Position numbers and translations under genes: made by a program. DNA of 64,000 nucleotides from Myotis daubentonii (lineage: Eukaryota > Chordata > Mammalia > Chiroptera > Vespertilionidae), in contig NC_081851.1 in the NCBI RefSeq assembly GCF_963259705.1, forward strand, positions 60,162,855-60,226,854. The letters run 5' to 3'. Numbering within the stretch: position 1 is the stretch's first letter; the number at the start of each line of letters is the position of its first letter. Below, piece by piece: positions 46,666 through 57,924 of the stretch. Below the pieces are notes generated by a model that was given only the letters and a program-made list of their open reading frames with translations, was not told the origin of the DNA and ran no database searches.

Positions 46666-47353
46666 TCGTATATAATAAAAGGCTAATATGCAAATAGACC
46701 GAATGGTGGAACCGGAACAACCGGTCACAATGACGATGCTGATTACCAGGGGGCATGTGTGGAACATGGCAGGCGTCAGCCACAGTGGGATGGTGGAACA
46801 GGTAAGTGGAGGTGCCAGACCAAGGCGGGGCACCGGTTGCTGTCATTGGGCAAGCCTCTGGTGGTTACTGAAAATTCTTTGCTCCCTGTGCCGCGGTCCT
46901 GCCTGGCACTCACACCTGCTGCCAGCGCCGACCCCGCTGACACCCGCAGCTGGCGCCGGTCCCAATAGCTCAGCACCATCAGCAGGTGCAAGCAGTGACT
47001 GCCGGCCCTGATCGCCCCTGAGGGCTTTTCCACCTCCCCCTGCTCCTGAGGGACAATCAAGGCAGTAGCCACTGCTTGCACCCGCTGACAGCGCCGGCCC
47101 TGCTCGTACCCACTGCTGGCACTGGCCCCAATCGCTCCACACCATCAGTGGGTGCAAGCTGGGCCAGCGCCGTCAGCAGGTGGGAGCCACAGTGGTCGGG
47201 GCAGAGCTGCCGGCAGACAGGGGAACAGGGGCCATGGTGGGAGGGGCTGGGCAGGGGCATGGAGGATGGGCTGAGACATACCTCTCTGCCTACCACAGCC
47301 TTGCAGCCCACAGTTCCTTTCAAGGTTCACGAATTCATGCACTGGGCCCCTAG
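46666..47353 (+). mobile_element. HeliBat-type Helitron, upstream member of a head-to-tail pair
   Basis: The 5' end is TCGTATATAATAAAAGGCTA after A (46665). The 3' end has TTCACGAATTCATGCACTGG and closes with CTAG at 47350-47353. The interior is GC-rich. The next base opens the following Helitron. Confidence 0.9.
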
Positions 47354-48400
47354 TCTATATATATATAAAAGGCTAATATGCTAAGTATCCCTCCGACCAT
47401 CCGACTGGTCGCTATGACACACACTGACCACCAGGGGACAGATGCTCAATACAGGAACTGTCATGATGCGCACTGGCCACTTACAAAGAAACAGCACAGC
47501 AGACCTGACGCTGACAAAGCCACACTCAGCTTCCCCCAAGTGGGACACAGGCCCCGCCACCACTCTGGAGTGACACCCCACCAAATCGCACCCAATGCTG
47601 CCGAGACCCCATGGCACAAAATGCGGCCCACAGCCCAGCCTGGAAACGGTGGCTGAGGGTGCTGAGTAATGGCGTCATGTAGCAACGCCCAGCTTCCTCT
47701 CCCTAGCAACTAGGCTCTTTGCAGTTTCTTCAGCCCAGGAACACAACTTGCTTTATAGCCAGGTGCAAACATTTTACACTTTAACCAAATGTCTGTGAAG
47801 TGTTTTCCCATGCCTCATCTCACTTGATCCTCACAGAAGTCCTGGAGTAGGTAGATAGGAGACTCTGTGGAATCCTATTTTGTATTCATTGGCCAGAAAA
47901 CAGAGATTTAAAAAGTTTAGAAACTTGACCTGACTGAAAAGTAGTAAGAAATAGTGGACCGTGAAAATGACTTCAGGTTTTCTCACTGCACAGAATATAG
48001 TCAAACTCTGCTGCAGTTAAATATTGTACCCTTTGTTCTCCCTGCGTGATCTACAATAATAATCTGCTTCATGTTAATATTTACTGTTGTGTTGCCGACA
48101 ATTACCTGAAAGAGAAGTTGAGGTGCTTCACTGGGCTAGAAAAAGTTTAGGTAAATCAGAAAACAGGTCTAATTGAGCAATTTTGTTCTATATCTACAAA
48201 AGGCTAAGTTGACTCACGCATGCATGATACATACAAAGCTCTCACTGGTGCCAATCGCACGCATGTGTTTCAATCTGTCATTGTCAATCGTGAATTTGGT
48301 TGACACTTCCATTAGAGAGAAAGGGCAAATAGTGTTATTAAAATGTTTCTTCAAATTAATTTCCTTTCATTGTGCACAAATCCATGCACCGGGCCACTAG
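47354..48400 (+). mobile_element. Composite HeliBat Helitron with captured host DNA, downstream member of the pair
   Basis: It starts TCTATATATATATAAAAGGC directly after the previous CTAG and ends CTAG at 48397-48400, followed by T. An internal 5' terminus TCTATATCTACAAAAGGCTA begins at 48187. Between about 47755 and 48180 lies MIR-like and other host-like DNA shared with the copy at 41365 (opposite strand) and partly with 25752. Confidence 0.9.
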
Positions 48401-49529
48401 TTTATATTATGAATGCATGAACTGAACCATGAAAATACAACAAAAAGAACAGAGGGATAGGGAACATTTTCTTAATCTCAAAGTTCACAGGATAATGCTT
48501 AGAAGAAAGACATCATTGTATGATTTATTTTTTCATGCCCACCAAAATCATCTTAAAATCTTCTCACTTTTGTGAAAAATTTTCCCACAAAGTGGAAATA
48601 ATATACATATTATTTCTCCACATCAGAGAAATGGTGCCATGAGGAGTTCCCCTAGTCTCTCCCCTCAAAGGTATATTAATTTGAACAGCTATAATTCAAC
48701 AAAGGATTCCCTGCTCAACACACAAACATGGCGAGAGATCTGTGAATTGAAGCATCTGCAGGGGGGAGAGTCAGAGCAAACAGGGGCAGAGAAAAGGGAG
48801 AAAAGCAGAAATAGGCGCCCAGAGCCCACTTCGAGGCTCACAGCTAGGGTCTCAGAAGAGGGGAGGAACAGGTGGCTACCTGACTCCCTGCAGCCCGGAG
48901 GAGCACAGAGGTACACTGAGGCGAGCATTCCTGCCACAGTGGTCAGTACGCACTGCAGCAGAGACTGAGCACAGAGGTGTGGTCTGGAGACCACCATTGC
49001 CAGGCACAAAAGCAAAGCCAAAGAGCCTTGTTTCCGAGCTGCCTTCCCTTGCCCTCCCAGAGCTAGCAGCAGGCCCCAGTGGGCGGTGGGCTACAGAGTA
49101 CACGATGGGCAGCCCTGAGAACTGGGGAGACAGAAGAATTTTCACTGAACAGCAGGCACATGCTGAGGCTAATTCCAGTGACACAGGTAGAGATACAGCG
49201 GTGAGGTAGCTGAGGTCTGGCAGTTGCCATTACTGGAAGGAGAACAAAGGCACAAATGCCCCAGCTGCCCTCTTTCAGCTTGCCCTGTCCCCACCCATCT
49301 CAACTGCACTGCTAGCAGTATCTGGTTGCAAGGCACAGCATGGGGATTTCATGGACTCAACACCACATCACCCACCGCAGTCCCCCATGGGGGTGGTGCC
49401 CTGGGACCCAGGTGACCTGGTCACAGAGGAGCTGCCCACCTCCCCAAGGAATACAGGGCATTTCCCACCACCCTTCACAGATCCAAGAAGCAATAGCATT
49501 GCAAGAGAAACTAAAAACCTTGTGATTCG

Positions 49530-49543
49530 GCGCCATCTACTGG
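49530..49543 (-). promoter_or_regulatory. CTCF core motif, exact consensus match, in an L1 5' region
   Basis: The minus strand reads CCAGTAGATGGCGC, fitting CCASYAGRKGGCRS at 14 of 14 positions. It lies near the 5'UTR/ORF1 border of the L1. Confidence 0.5.
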
Positions 49544-50108
49544 AAAGCAAAAGAAAGACTTATCAACCTACTGAATTGAGAAGTGCCACTCTAAAAAATA
49601 AAAAGTATTTCATTCCCACAGTAACCTAGGCAGAGAAGAAATTCATCAAAGACCATGAATAACCATGGTTATGAGGCAGGTCAGAAAGAAAATGAAAAAT
49701 CTTCAGAAAATAAACTTAAAGTTATGGAAATATGTGATTTAAATGACAGAATTCAAGATTGCAGTTCTGAAAAAACTCTAAGGACACAAGAAAAAACAGG
49801 CAGTTTAATGACTCAGAAATAAAATCAATCAAGAAAAGGAATACTGTATCAAAGAGAGTGAAATTTTTAAAATGAACCAAATATAAATTCTGGAGATGAA
49901 AACCTCAATAAAAGAAATGAAGAATGAACAAGCAAGCTTAGGAAATAGAGCTGACCAGATGGAGGAAAGAATTAGTAATATCAAAGATAGAAATCTAGAA
50001 ATGACACAGATGGAAGAAAAGAGGCTTGAAAGCTTAAAAAAATGACAGAAATCTACAAGAACTATCTGACTCCATCAGAAGAAAAAATATAAGAATAATG
50101 GGTATATA

Positions 50109-50358
50109 ACCCTGGCCAGTGTGGCTCAGTCGGTTGGGCATCATCCTGGACACCAAGGGGTTGCCAGTTTGATTCTGGGTCAGGGAACATGCCCAGGTTA
50201 CAGACTTGACCCCCAATGGGGGGTGTGCAGGAGGCAGCCTGTCGATGTGTTTCTTTCACATCAATGCTTCTTTCCCTCTCTCTCCCACTCTCCCTAAAAA
50301 AATCAATGGAAAAATATCCTTGGGTGAGGATTAACAAAACAAAACAAAAACAAAACCC
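50109..50358 (+). mobile_element. VES SINE (older subfamily)
   Basis: The head CCCTGGCCAGTGTGGCTCAG is VES-like, with an AAAACAAAAC-rich tail. It interrupts the L1. Confidence 0.88.
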
Positions 50359-50521
50359 TACCATATGCCACTTTCAGGAGACACAGCTCAGCTGCAAGAA
50401 TAAATATAGACTCAAAGTAAAAGAGTGGGAAATGATTCTGAAAGCAAATGGCACCTACAGATAAGTGAGTGTAGCCATACTTCTATATGACAAAATAGAT
50501 TTCAAGATAAAAAAGGCCATA

Positions 50522-50845
50522 AACACATGAGAAAGATAAACAGCACATGATCTCACTCATTTGTGGAATGTAATGAACAACTTAAACTGGTGAACAAAAA
50601 ATAAACCCAGAGACAAAGAAGCATCGAACAGACCGTCAAACCTCAGAGGGAAGAAAGGGTGTGTGTGTGTTAAGAGAACAACCAAAGGACTTGTATACAT
50701 GCATATAAGCATAACCAATGGACACAGACAGTAGGGGGGTGAGGGCATGTGTTGGGATGTGGGAGCGGCTGGGGAGAGGTCAATGGGGGGGAGAGGGAGA
50801 CTTATGTAATACTTTAAACAATAAAGAATTTAAATTTTTTAAAAA
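50522..50845 (+). mobile_element. 5'-truncated bat LINE-1 3' end
   Basis: It carries the bat-type L1 3' signature CATGATCTCACTCATTTGTG and ends AATACTTTAAACAATAAAG with an A/T-rich tail. Target duplications of the form AAAAAGGC(C)AT(A) lie on both sides, so this is a later insertion into the older L1. Confidence 0.82.
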
Positions 50846-51076
50846 GGCAATAGACAAAGATGGGCATTTTATAATGACAAAGGGGATAGATAATACATCA
50901 AGAAGATTTAACCCTTCTCAATACATAGGCACCCGATCAGGGAACACTAAAATATATAAAGCAATTACTAATAGAACTAAAGGAAGAAACTGGCAAAAAC
51001 ACAATTTTTGTAGAGACCTAAATAAAGACAAAGAGACTCAGACTTAGCTAAAAGGAATGTCAAATTTAAATTTTTT

Positions 51077-51271
51077 AATACATTTTATTGATTTTTTTAC
51101 AGAGAAGAAGGGAGAGGGATAGAGGGTTAGAAACATCGATCAGCTGCCTCCTGCACACTCCCTACTGGGGATGTGCCCGCAACCAAAGTACATGCCCTTG
51201 ACTGGAATCGAACCTGGGACCCTTGAGTTCGCAGGCCGACGCTCTATCCACTGAGCCAAACCGGTTAGGGC
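51077..51271 (-). mobile_element. VES SINE (young)
   Basis: A near-consensus reverse VES. The perfect 17-bp duplication TCAAATTTAAATTTTTT lies at 51060-51076 and 51272-51288. Confidence 0.96.
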
Positions 51272-51288
51272 TCAAATTTAAATTTTTT

Positions 51289-53062
51289 CTATCCATCACT
51301 ACCACATAGAAGGGGATCCATTCTAAGTCTAAGGATGAGAATAAAATTATCACACTCAAAATAAAAATTCACATTTACTTCCTCACCCAGGTCCTCACCC
51401 CTCATGACCTATGCAGGCATTCTTGCCTCTTGCCAAGCCACAACTCTTCTTGGTTGTTTGGCAAAGTTCACATACTGTCTGAAGCCTACATGTCAGATAA
51501 TGCCCACTTCTGGCTCCTTTGGCACAGTGTATCCTCTACGCATGAGATGGATGCCAGGTACAGTATTTCCTTCATGTCTGGGCACCTATAGCAAAGCCTT
51601 CTCAAATGCCCCAAGGTATTGGGGCTTTAGCCCATAATCCTTTAATGCAGGGGCTGCCTGCAGTCATCTCTGCTTTGCCTCTGTCCTTCTCAAAAGCTGT
51701 ACACACTCGCTCTCCCACGGATACACTATAATATTGATGGCAACACCAACTGAGCATACGCAAACCAAGTTGGGTTCATAATGGCACAGGCCTGAAACAG
51801 GGATGGCTAATATCTGCCCCGCTGCCCCTCTGGCTTTGTGGCCAACCTCAGTGGTGGTGCTTTGTCCTGCTGAGCTGGAAGTAACATGGTGCTAAGTACA
51901 ACCTAAGTACCGCAAAAATCATCAGCGAATGCTGTCCTCCTCCTTTTTATGGAAAAATTAAAGGAAAATATTATCAGAAGAGGGTGAATTTGCAATATCC
52001 TGCTTCCGTCTATTAATAATTTTACTGATAAGTTTTTGTGTCCTTTTGTCTTTGAGGTAGAATATGCCTATGTTCCAGGCCATATTGATTCAATGGGCTG
52101 GCTGGATTTCTACCAGTTTTACTCAGAAGGCCAAATCCACTTGATATTGTCACTTCATGTGGGTCTAACTGCTTAGGTTACGCTTCTTTAAGGGATCCAC
52201 TGTTGACAGGCTGGGAGAGTCATCACTTCTCATGATTGTTTTAAGAAACTACGGTCACCCTGCTGTACATTACAGCCCTAGAACGTACTCATCTCATAAC
52301 TGGAAGTTTGTACTCTTTGACCACCTTCACCTCTTTTCCCCACATCTGCAACCCTGGCAACCATCACTAATATATTCTCTATTTAAATATACTTGATATA
52401 TCCTTTATTTTTTCTGTAGCCTTATAGTCAAGGGATGTCCCTTGTAAACAATATAGGCAAATTTTGTTTTTTAATCAACCTTTATCTTATCATATACATA
52501 GCCCACTTACATGTGATATAATTACAAATATATTTGGGTTTAAACCTACCATGAAGTATTGTGATATTTTTCATCCTACTTGTTCTATTTTTTTTTCTCA
52601 CCTTCTTGCTTCATTGTGGACTAAGCTGTATTGCATTACTCCATTTTTCCCTTTATGAGCCTCTAGCTATAAAATACATTCTTTTACTATTCTTATAATA
52701 TTAACCATAGAAATTAGCATTGTTTTATTAAAATTTAATTTACATTTGTGGTTTTACCAATAGCTGAACATATTAATACCATTTATTCCTTCTGTCTTTT
52801 GTACAATTATTGCCATAAATTTTAATTTTCTCTATATTTTCAATCCTGCAGGTCCTTACTGTCTGGATAGCTCTCAGATGCGCAGGCATGCATGAATAAG
52901 TGCACACACATTCAGTTATTCCAGTTCTTTTAATGGATTAGTAAGCCATGATTTGTTCATTAATGTTTCTAAAGGTCACAGTTGTTATATCTTTATGATA
53001 CACTAATTTTTTTAAATATATATTTTCATCAGCAATTGACTTTAAGCTTCCTTTATTTAATT
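51289..53062. other. Intergenic DNA with an L1 fragment
   Basis: About 52210-52400 reads as reverse ancient L1 3' sequence (CCCTGCTGTACATTACAGCC, CTCATAACTGGAAGTTTGTA). The rest is unassigned; no gene was recognised. Confidence 0.5.
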
Positions 53063-53253
53063 CAGGGGTTGGAAAACTATAGCCCATGGACAAAGTCAAG
53101 CCTATGACCCATTTTTCTAAATAAAGTTTTATTGGAAAACAATAGCCACACCCATTTACATACTGCCTATGGCTGCTTGCACACTACAGAGACCATATTG
53201 CATCCAAAGGCAAAATATTCACTATCTGACCCTTTATGGAGTTTGCTAACCCA
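53063..53253 (+). mobile_element. Ancient hAT-type MITE fossil
   Basis: It starts CAGGGGTTGGAAAACTATAG and contains AATAAAGTTTTATTGGAAAA and CTATGGCTGCTTGCACACTA, signatures of a common eutherian non-autonomous DNA transposon. I do not give its database name with certainty. Confidence 0.75.
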
Positions 53254-54609
53254 ATGGTTTAATTCCCGTTTTTAAAATTAAGCCTTTTATCCATTCTCTG
53301 GTCTCCATACTTTTATTATCTATACTCCAACCTATTCCGGTTATCACTGGTAATAGATATTCCAAAACTCACTTCTAATTACATTATTCGTCTGCTCAAA
53401 ATGATAGTATTCTGCCTTACATGTTATTTGTATATACTTATTTTCTTTTCTTACTAAATTACTTCTAGTATTCATTCCGTGAAAGCAGGATTTGTCTTAA
53501 TATTCTAAAATTCCTTTTTAGTATGCTACACATGACAGGTAATCAATATTTATTCATTTCCTTGAATAACAAATTTATTCATTGTTAGAAAACCTAAAAT
53601 CTTCTTTTTCACTCCACAGTCTGAACATTAGTGTTAGGCATCTGAAATAATACATATTATTTCCAAGTCATTTCACTGCAAGTCCACTTGAAAATAATTC
53701 ACCATCACCTCCACTCAGCCGCTCCCTTATCTGCCAGGCATCACCCCCATGGGACCAATTTATCTTTCATCCCAGTCTCCTGCTTCCACTGGCCAGTTCA
53801 ATCCTGAGCCCCCTTTATCAATTAGACATTCCCTCTAACCGAGTCCTTCTCAGTGTTCATGAGATGTATTTTGTCTTGTCCCTTTGTTCAGAAATGATGA
53901 TTTAGTAGATAAAAGCCTGCTCTGCTAAACAATATTTATAGTCAGCTCACTTCCCTACTCTCCTTTCTATTCTAAAGACATAGTGCTTAACTAGAGGGAT
54001 AAATTAGTATAAAACCTGGACAACCTTTCCCTTCTCCTTTATTTCCCTGCCCAGAGGCTCAAATCTCTGAAAAAAATTATAGATGTCTCATCCCAGGTGA
54101 CTGAGCAGAGGTAGAGAAGTTCTGGGTGGGTAGGACAAGCAACAAGGCTGCAATACACATCAAAAATTAATTCGAGGATCTCCAGCCAAATCTGTCTATA
54201 CCCCTTTGTTTATATAGATAAATGTTTCACTCAATTTTGCATAAATTGTTCTTTATAACCTGGGCAGTCCTTGAAATGTTCATCAGGGTGTGTAAATATG
54301 ACTTCCTTTGTTATAAGTTTAGGGATTTATAAGTTAAATAAAGTTATAGAGGTTTTCCTACTGCAAGTTCCTGGGAGCCTTCACCCTTTTAATGGGCACC
54401 ATGTACCTGCGAAGAAGGAATACATAACGAGTAACTTTCCCAAGCTAATTGCATCTCACTTTTGGAGAGCAGCTGTTAACATCTTGATTAACTACCAGTA
54501 TTCCCTCTTAAAACAATTCAGTAAATGCTGAGAAAACACCCAAGGACAGCCTGGTTGGAAAGGAAGAGGATCTTTTTCAAGGTATTATTCTAAAGAAGAT
54601 GCTTCACAT
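53254..54609. other. AT-rich intergenic DNA, nothing recognised
   Basis: No gene or nameable repeat was found. The 86-codon frame at 54271-54531 has no recognised domain. Confidence 0.5.
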
Positions 54610-54649
54610 CAATAATGAGAGATAGTTATTGAACTATCTCTCATTATTG
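54610..54649. repeat. Perfect 18-bp-stem palindrome with 4-nt loop
   Basis: CAATAATGAGAGATAGTT is followed by the loop ATTG and then its exact reverse complement. All 18 pairs are Watson-Crick. It is not part of any repeat I recognise. It could be a templated inverted duplication or a hairpin in a transcript. Confidence 0.9.
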
Positions 54650-54758
54650 CTCTCTATTGAAATAGTTTTGAACCGTCAACTTAAACTCATAGCTCCCTTG
54701 AAAGCTGAATTTCTTGCAGCGCAGTATTCACAGCCTGGCTTAAGCTATCTGCCTAGGT

Positions 54759-54993
54759 CAATGATAGCGAACCTATGACATGCGTGTCAGAGGTGACACG
54801 CGAACTCATTTTTTTGGTTGATTTTTCTTTGTTAAATGGCATTTAAATATATAAAATAAATATAAAAAATGTAAGTCTTTCTTTTACTATGGTTGCAAAT
54901 ATCAAAACATTTCTATATGTGACACGGCACCAGAGTTAAGTTAGGGTTTTTCAAAATGCTGACAGGCCGAGCTCAAAAGGTTCGCCATCACTG
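54759..54993 (-). mobile_element. Short hAT DNA transposon (nhAT MITE), second copy
   Basis: The 235-bp element is the inverted counterpart of 25471-25703. Its termini are CAATGATAGCGAACC (two changes) and GGTTCGCCATCACTG. The 8-bp target duplication GCCTAGGT at 54751-54758 and 54994-55001 is perfect. It has no coding; a transposase must have acted in trans. Confidence 0.95.
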
Positions 54994-55001
54994 GCCTAGG
55001 T

Positions 55002-56402
55002 CCTAGGAGCTTGCCTGGGGAGTTGTAAATAGCAATGTAGCTCCTGCTGGTGGCTTAATTCTAATGGGATAAAGCTGAAGTTAATCAGACAGACAAAGCA
55101 ACTAGAAGAAAACCTAGTGTGGAGTATTTCTACCTCTCTATATTTTTATTTCATTTTAATCTTGCTTGTTTGGTTTTAAATTGCTTTAAGTGATGATCAA
55201 CATCAAAGAGGAGAGCAAATTACCATGACCCCTTCCTGGGCCCCTCACCTTATATTTGCCCCTCTCCAACTCTTCTCTTAGCTCTTTTTTGCCTTAAAAG
55301 AAAATAGTCCTGCTGGTTTGTTACATGTTTTCTTTTCCTCTCTGGATAGGGTTATTAAATCAATTGGTTATTGGTTTATCACTTGTAGAAGCAATTTTTT
55401 CAAACTATTTCTCATCTACAACACCTTGGGGAGAAGTGCATGATTGGTTTATGAACAGATGCACAATGCAATGTCCCCCAATAATGTAACCACAGAAAAC
55501 ATGTTTGAGAAGCAATCACTTCAGTCCAGAAGCAGAGATGAGCCACTCATGGTGGCCAGAAAAGCCTGGTGGCATACTGGTAAGGAAAGATACAGGTTAG
55601 GAAACTATTTCAAATTCAGCTGAATTTTCACAAACCACATCCATGCCTGTTACTTTACTACTGGTGTTAAAAATAGAAATGGTTTCCTCCTGGAAACATA
55701 AAATATTCTTATACAGGGATTGTCCACTTGCAGAATTTGTTAGGCATGAAATTGCATGCACAAGCATCTCTCTAGCCTCCTTTTCCAAATTGTACTCCTT
55801 TGAACAATTGAAAAGGGAAACCTGAATGTGATTTTTCAGGCATAATAACCACTTGATTCCCAATGACACACTAATCTCACTACCAGGAGTTTATTCTAGC
55901 AAAAGAGTATAACAGAAAACAAGTGCAATGTGCATCAAGAAGTTGCTGAAACATTTACGGGGGGGGGGGGGGGGGGGAGAACCTAGGTATTTAATAACAG
56001 GGAAATGTTAATTTTTCTACAACATAAAATTGTACGTAGTGGTTTTTAAATGTAGACATAGAAATATTGTATATATTAAGTGAAAAAGAAAATACATAAA
56101 TTTAAACTGAAAGAGACACATACAAATATGGAGGTAGTGTAAAATGCAAATCAGTGTACTGGGTGACTTTTACCTTATAAAAATTACATCATTTCAGGTG
56201 ATAGAGATGTTCTGCCATTGTTTGTGAGGATGTGTGGAGCACAGAAACCATCTCAGCATCCTCATGTGTCCTTACAGTCCTAGTTAAGGTTGCATTTAGC
56301 AAATAAATATACAGTATACCAGTTAAATTTTAATTTCAAGTTTAAAAAAACAACTAATTTCAGTATAGTTATTATAAAATATAATTCAGTATAGCAGTTT
56401 AA
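55002..56402. other. AT-rich intergenic DNA
   Basis: A poly(G) run of about 19 at 55959-55977 is the only notable feature. No gene was recognised. Confidence 0.5.
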
Positions 56403-56603
56403 TCTATATATATAAAAGCCAAGTGACTGGAACGCCGGAACGACCTGAATGACCAGTTGCTATGATGTGCACTGCAGCTGGCCAACCAGCCCAATTGGGG
56501 GGTGGGGTGGTGGCCTCTCCCACTGGCCCGGCCAGATCAGCTCCCCATTGGGGCAGGCCAGCTGGACCCAACCTGTGCACAAATTCGTGCACTGGGCCTC
56601 TAT
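56403..56603 (+). mobile_element. Short HeliBat-type Helitron
   Basis: The 5' end is TCTATATATATAAAAGCCAA after A. The 3' end has GTGCACAAATTCGTGCAC and closes with CTAT, a one-base change from CTAG. It is 201 bp with no coding. Confidence 0.88.
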
Positions 56604-57924
56604 TTTTAATATAATATACAAGCAATTTTGAGACATATTTATTTAAAAATTATTTTTATCTGAAATTTAATTGGCTGTCTGGCAACCCTACTCCTGTTTC
56701 TTCCAAAAAAATTAAAAAGTCTAATGGAGAACTAAAAATAGAGGCTAATGTTTGGGAGGAAAAAAATTTTAAACACTAGTGACCCATTTCTTGTCATTTA
56801 TGTCCCAATACAGAGAGGATATGTTTGGTTTGGTTTGTCACTACGTTGGGTAGAGCCCAAGCTTCTCCATGGGAAGACTTTGCCTTATGTATTGATCCTT
56901 AGTGTGACCAGAAATGGTTCACTCTATAAACATGGCACAAACCACAGAAATTTCATGCCGAAATAACAATTTGCTGCTTTTCTCACAGGGGGAGCAAGAC
57001 TTAGACCTTTTTTGACTCCCCTCCATGACAAAATTTCAAATAGAGAAAATAAAATATAAAATGCTTCCATCATGGCAAGTTTAAAAATTAGTATATTTAT
57101 GTGCAAGTAAACTTTTTATTGCGATACTATTGGCACATTGCTACAGGAGGCAGAATGGTTTGTGGAAATGGGATTATAGGAATCACAGCAGAATTTAATA
57201 CAAATTCAAATCCCCAATATTTTCCTACTATTTACTAGTAGTCTGGCTATCCAAACTTTTAATGAGGGAGTATCATAAAAATCTCCTAAAAAGTGTAGAA
57301 GACAATTTACAGAGTAGCCAGTAAAATACCCCATTTTACAAATTAAAATGGAGGTAACTACAGGTTAAGTAAGCTGTATGAGGTCACGTCTATTTCATGA
57401 CTTCCCTTCAGGAAGAACACGTGAAAATTTTCCATGTTTTCTCACCAGTGCAGAAAGGTGATTGAGGACCAACCATTGCCAGTCTGATTTACTAGGACTG
57501 GGAGCCTCATGGTAAGTGAAAGGCAAGAAACTAGGCAATATAGGTAATTCTTGACATTTTGCTTTCAGCATAACTCAAAGATGAACTCAGGATGATGATT
57601 AACAAATATGTATTGATTTCCGCTACACATATAAAGACTATTTGACTATGACTTTCACTGATTTTCAGGTTACAATTCAACCACTCTGTGCTCTGGCCAC
57701 CTTCAACTTTGCATTCAGGTGACTGTGTTTTGATGGAAACAGAGAGGATTTGGGGTTTCTGTAGAAGTAACCCATGAACAAATAATCAAAAACAAATCCC
57801 ACATCCATTTTTGCTTCCACAGATGAGAGATCTAAACATTTCTCTAAGAGAAAATTGGAAGCTTAAAATTATGACCAGTGAGAATCTGTTATTTTGCGAC
57901 CTTTTTAACAGCTCAACTATCCAT
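56604..57924. other. AT-rich intergenic DNA, nothing recognised
   Basis: No gene or nameable repeat was seen; all open frames are under 75 codons. Confidence 0.5.

Larger units (their letters stand above)
48630..51059 (+). mobile_element. LINE-1 5' region (5'UTR and ORF1-like part), older copy with later insertions
   Basis: A GC-rich 5'UTR-like stretch (48640-49600) precedes AT-rich coiled-coil-type ORF1 sequence (about 49650-50085; AAAAGAAATGAAGAATGAAC, GACCAGATGGAGGAAAGAAT). L1-like sequence resumes at 50359-50521 and 50846-51059. Stops break ORF1, so it is dead. A VES SINE and an L1 3' end interrupt it, and a second VES SINE sits at its right edge. Confidence 0.75.

Noticed and set aside
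46748..46761. CTCF-like motif in the Helitron at 46666
   Set aside because: The match is only 11 of 14 core positions, too weak to count with the others.
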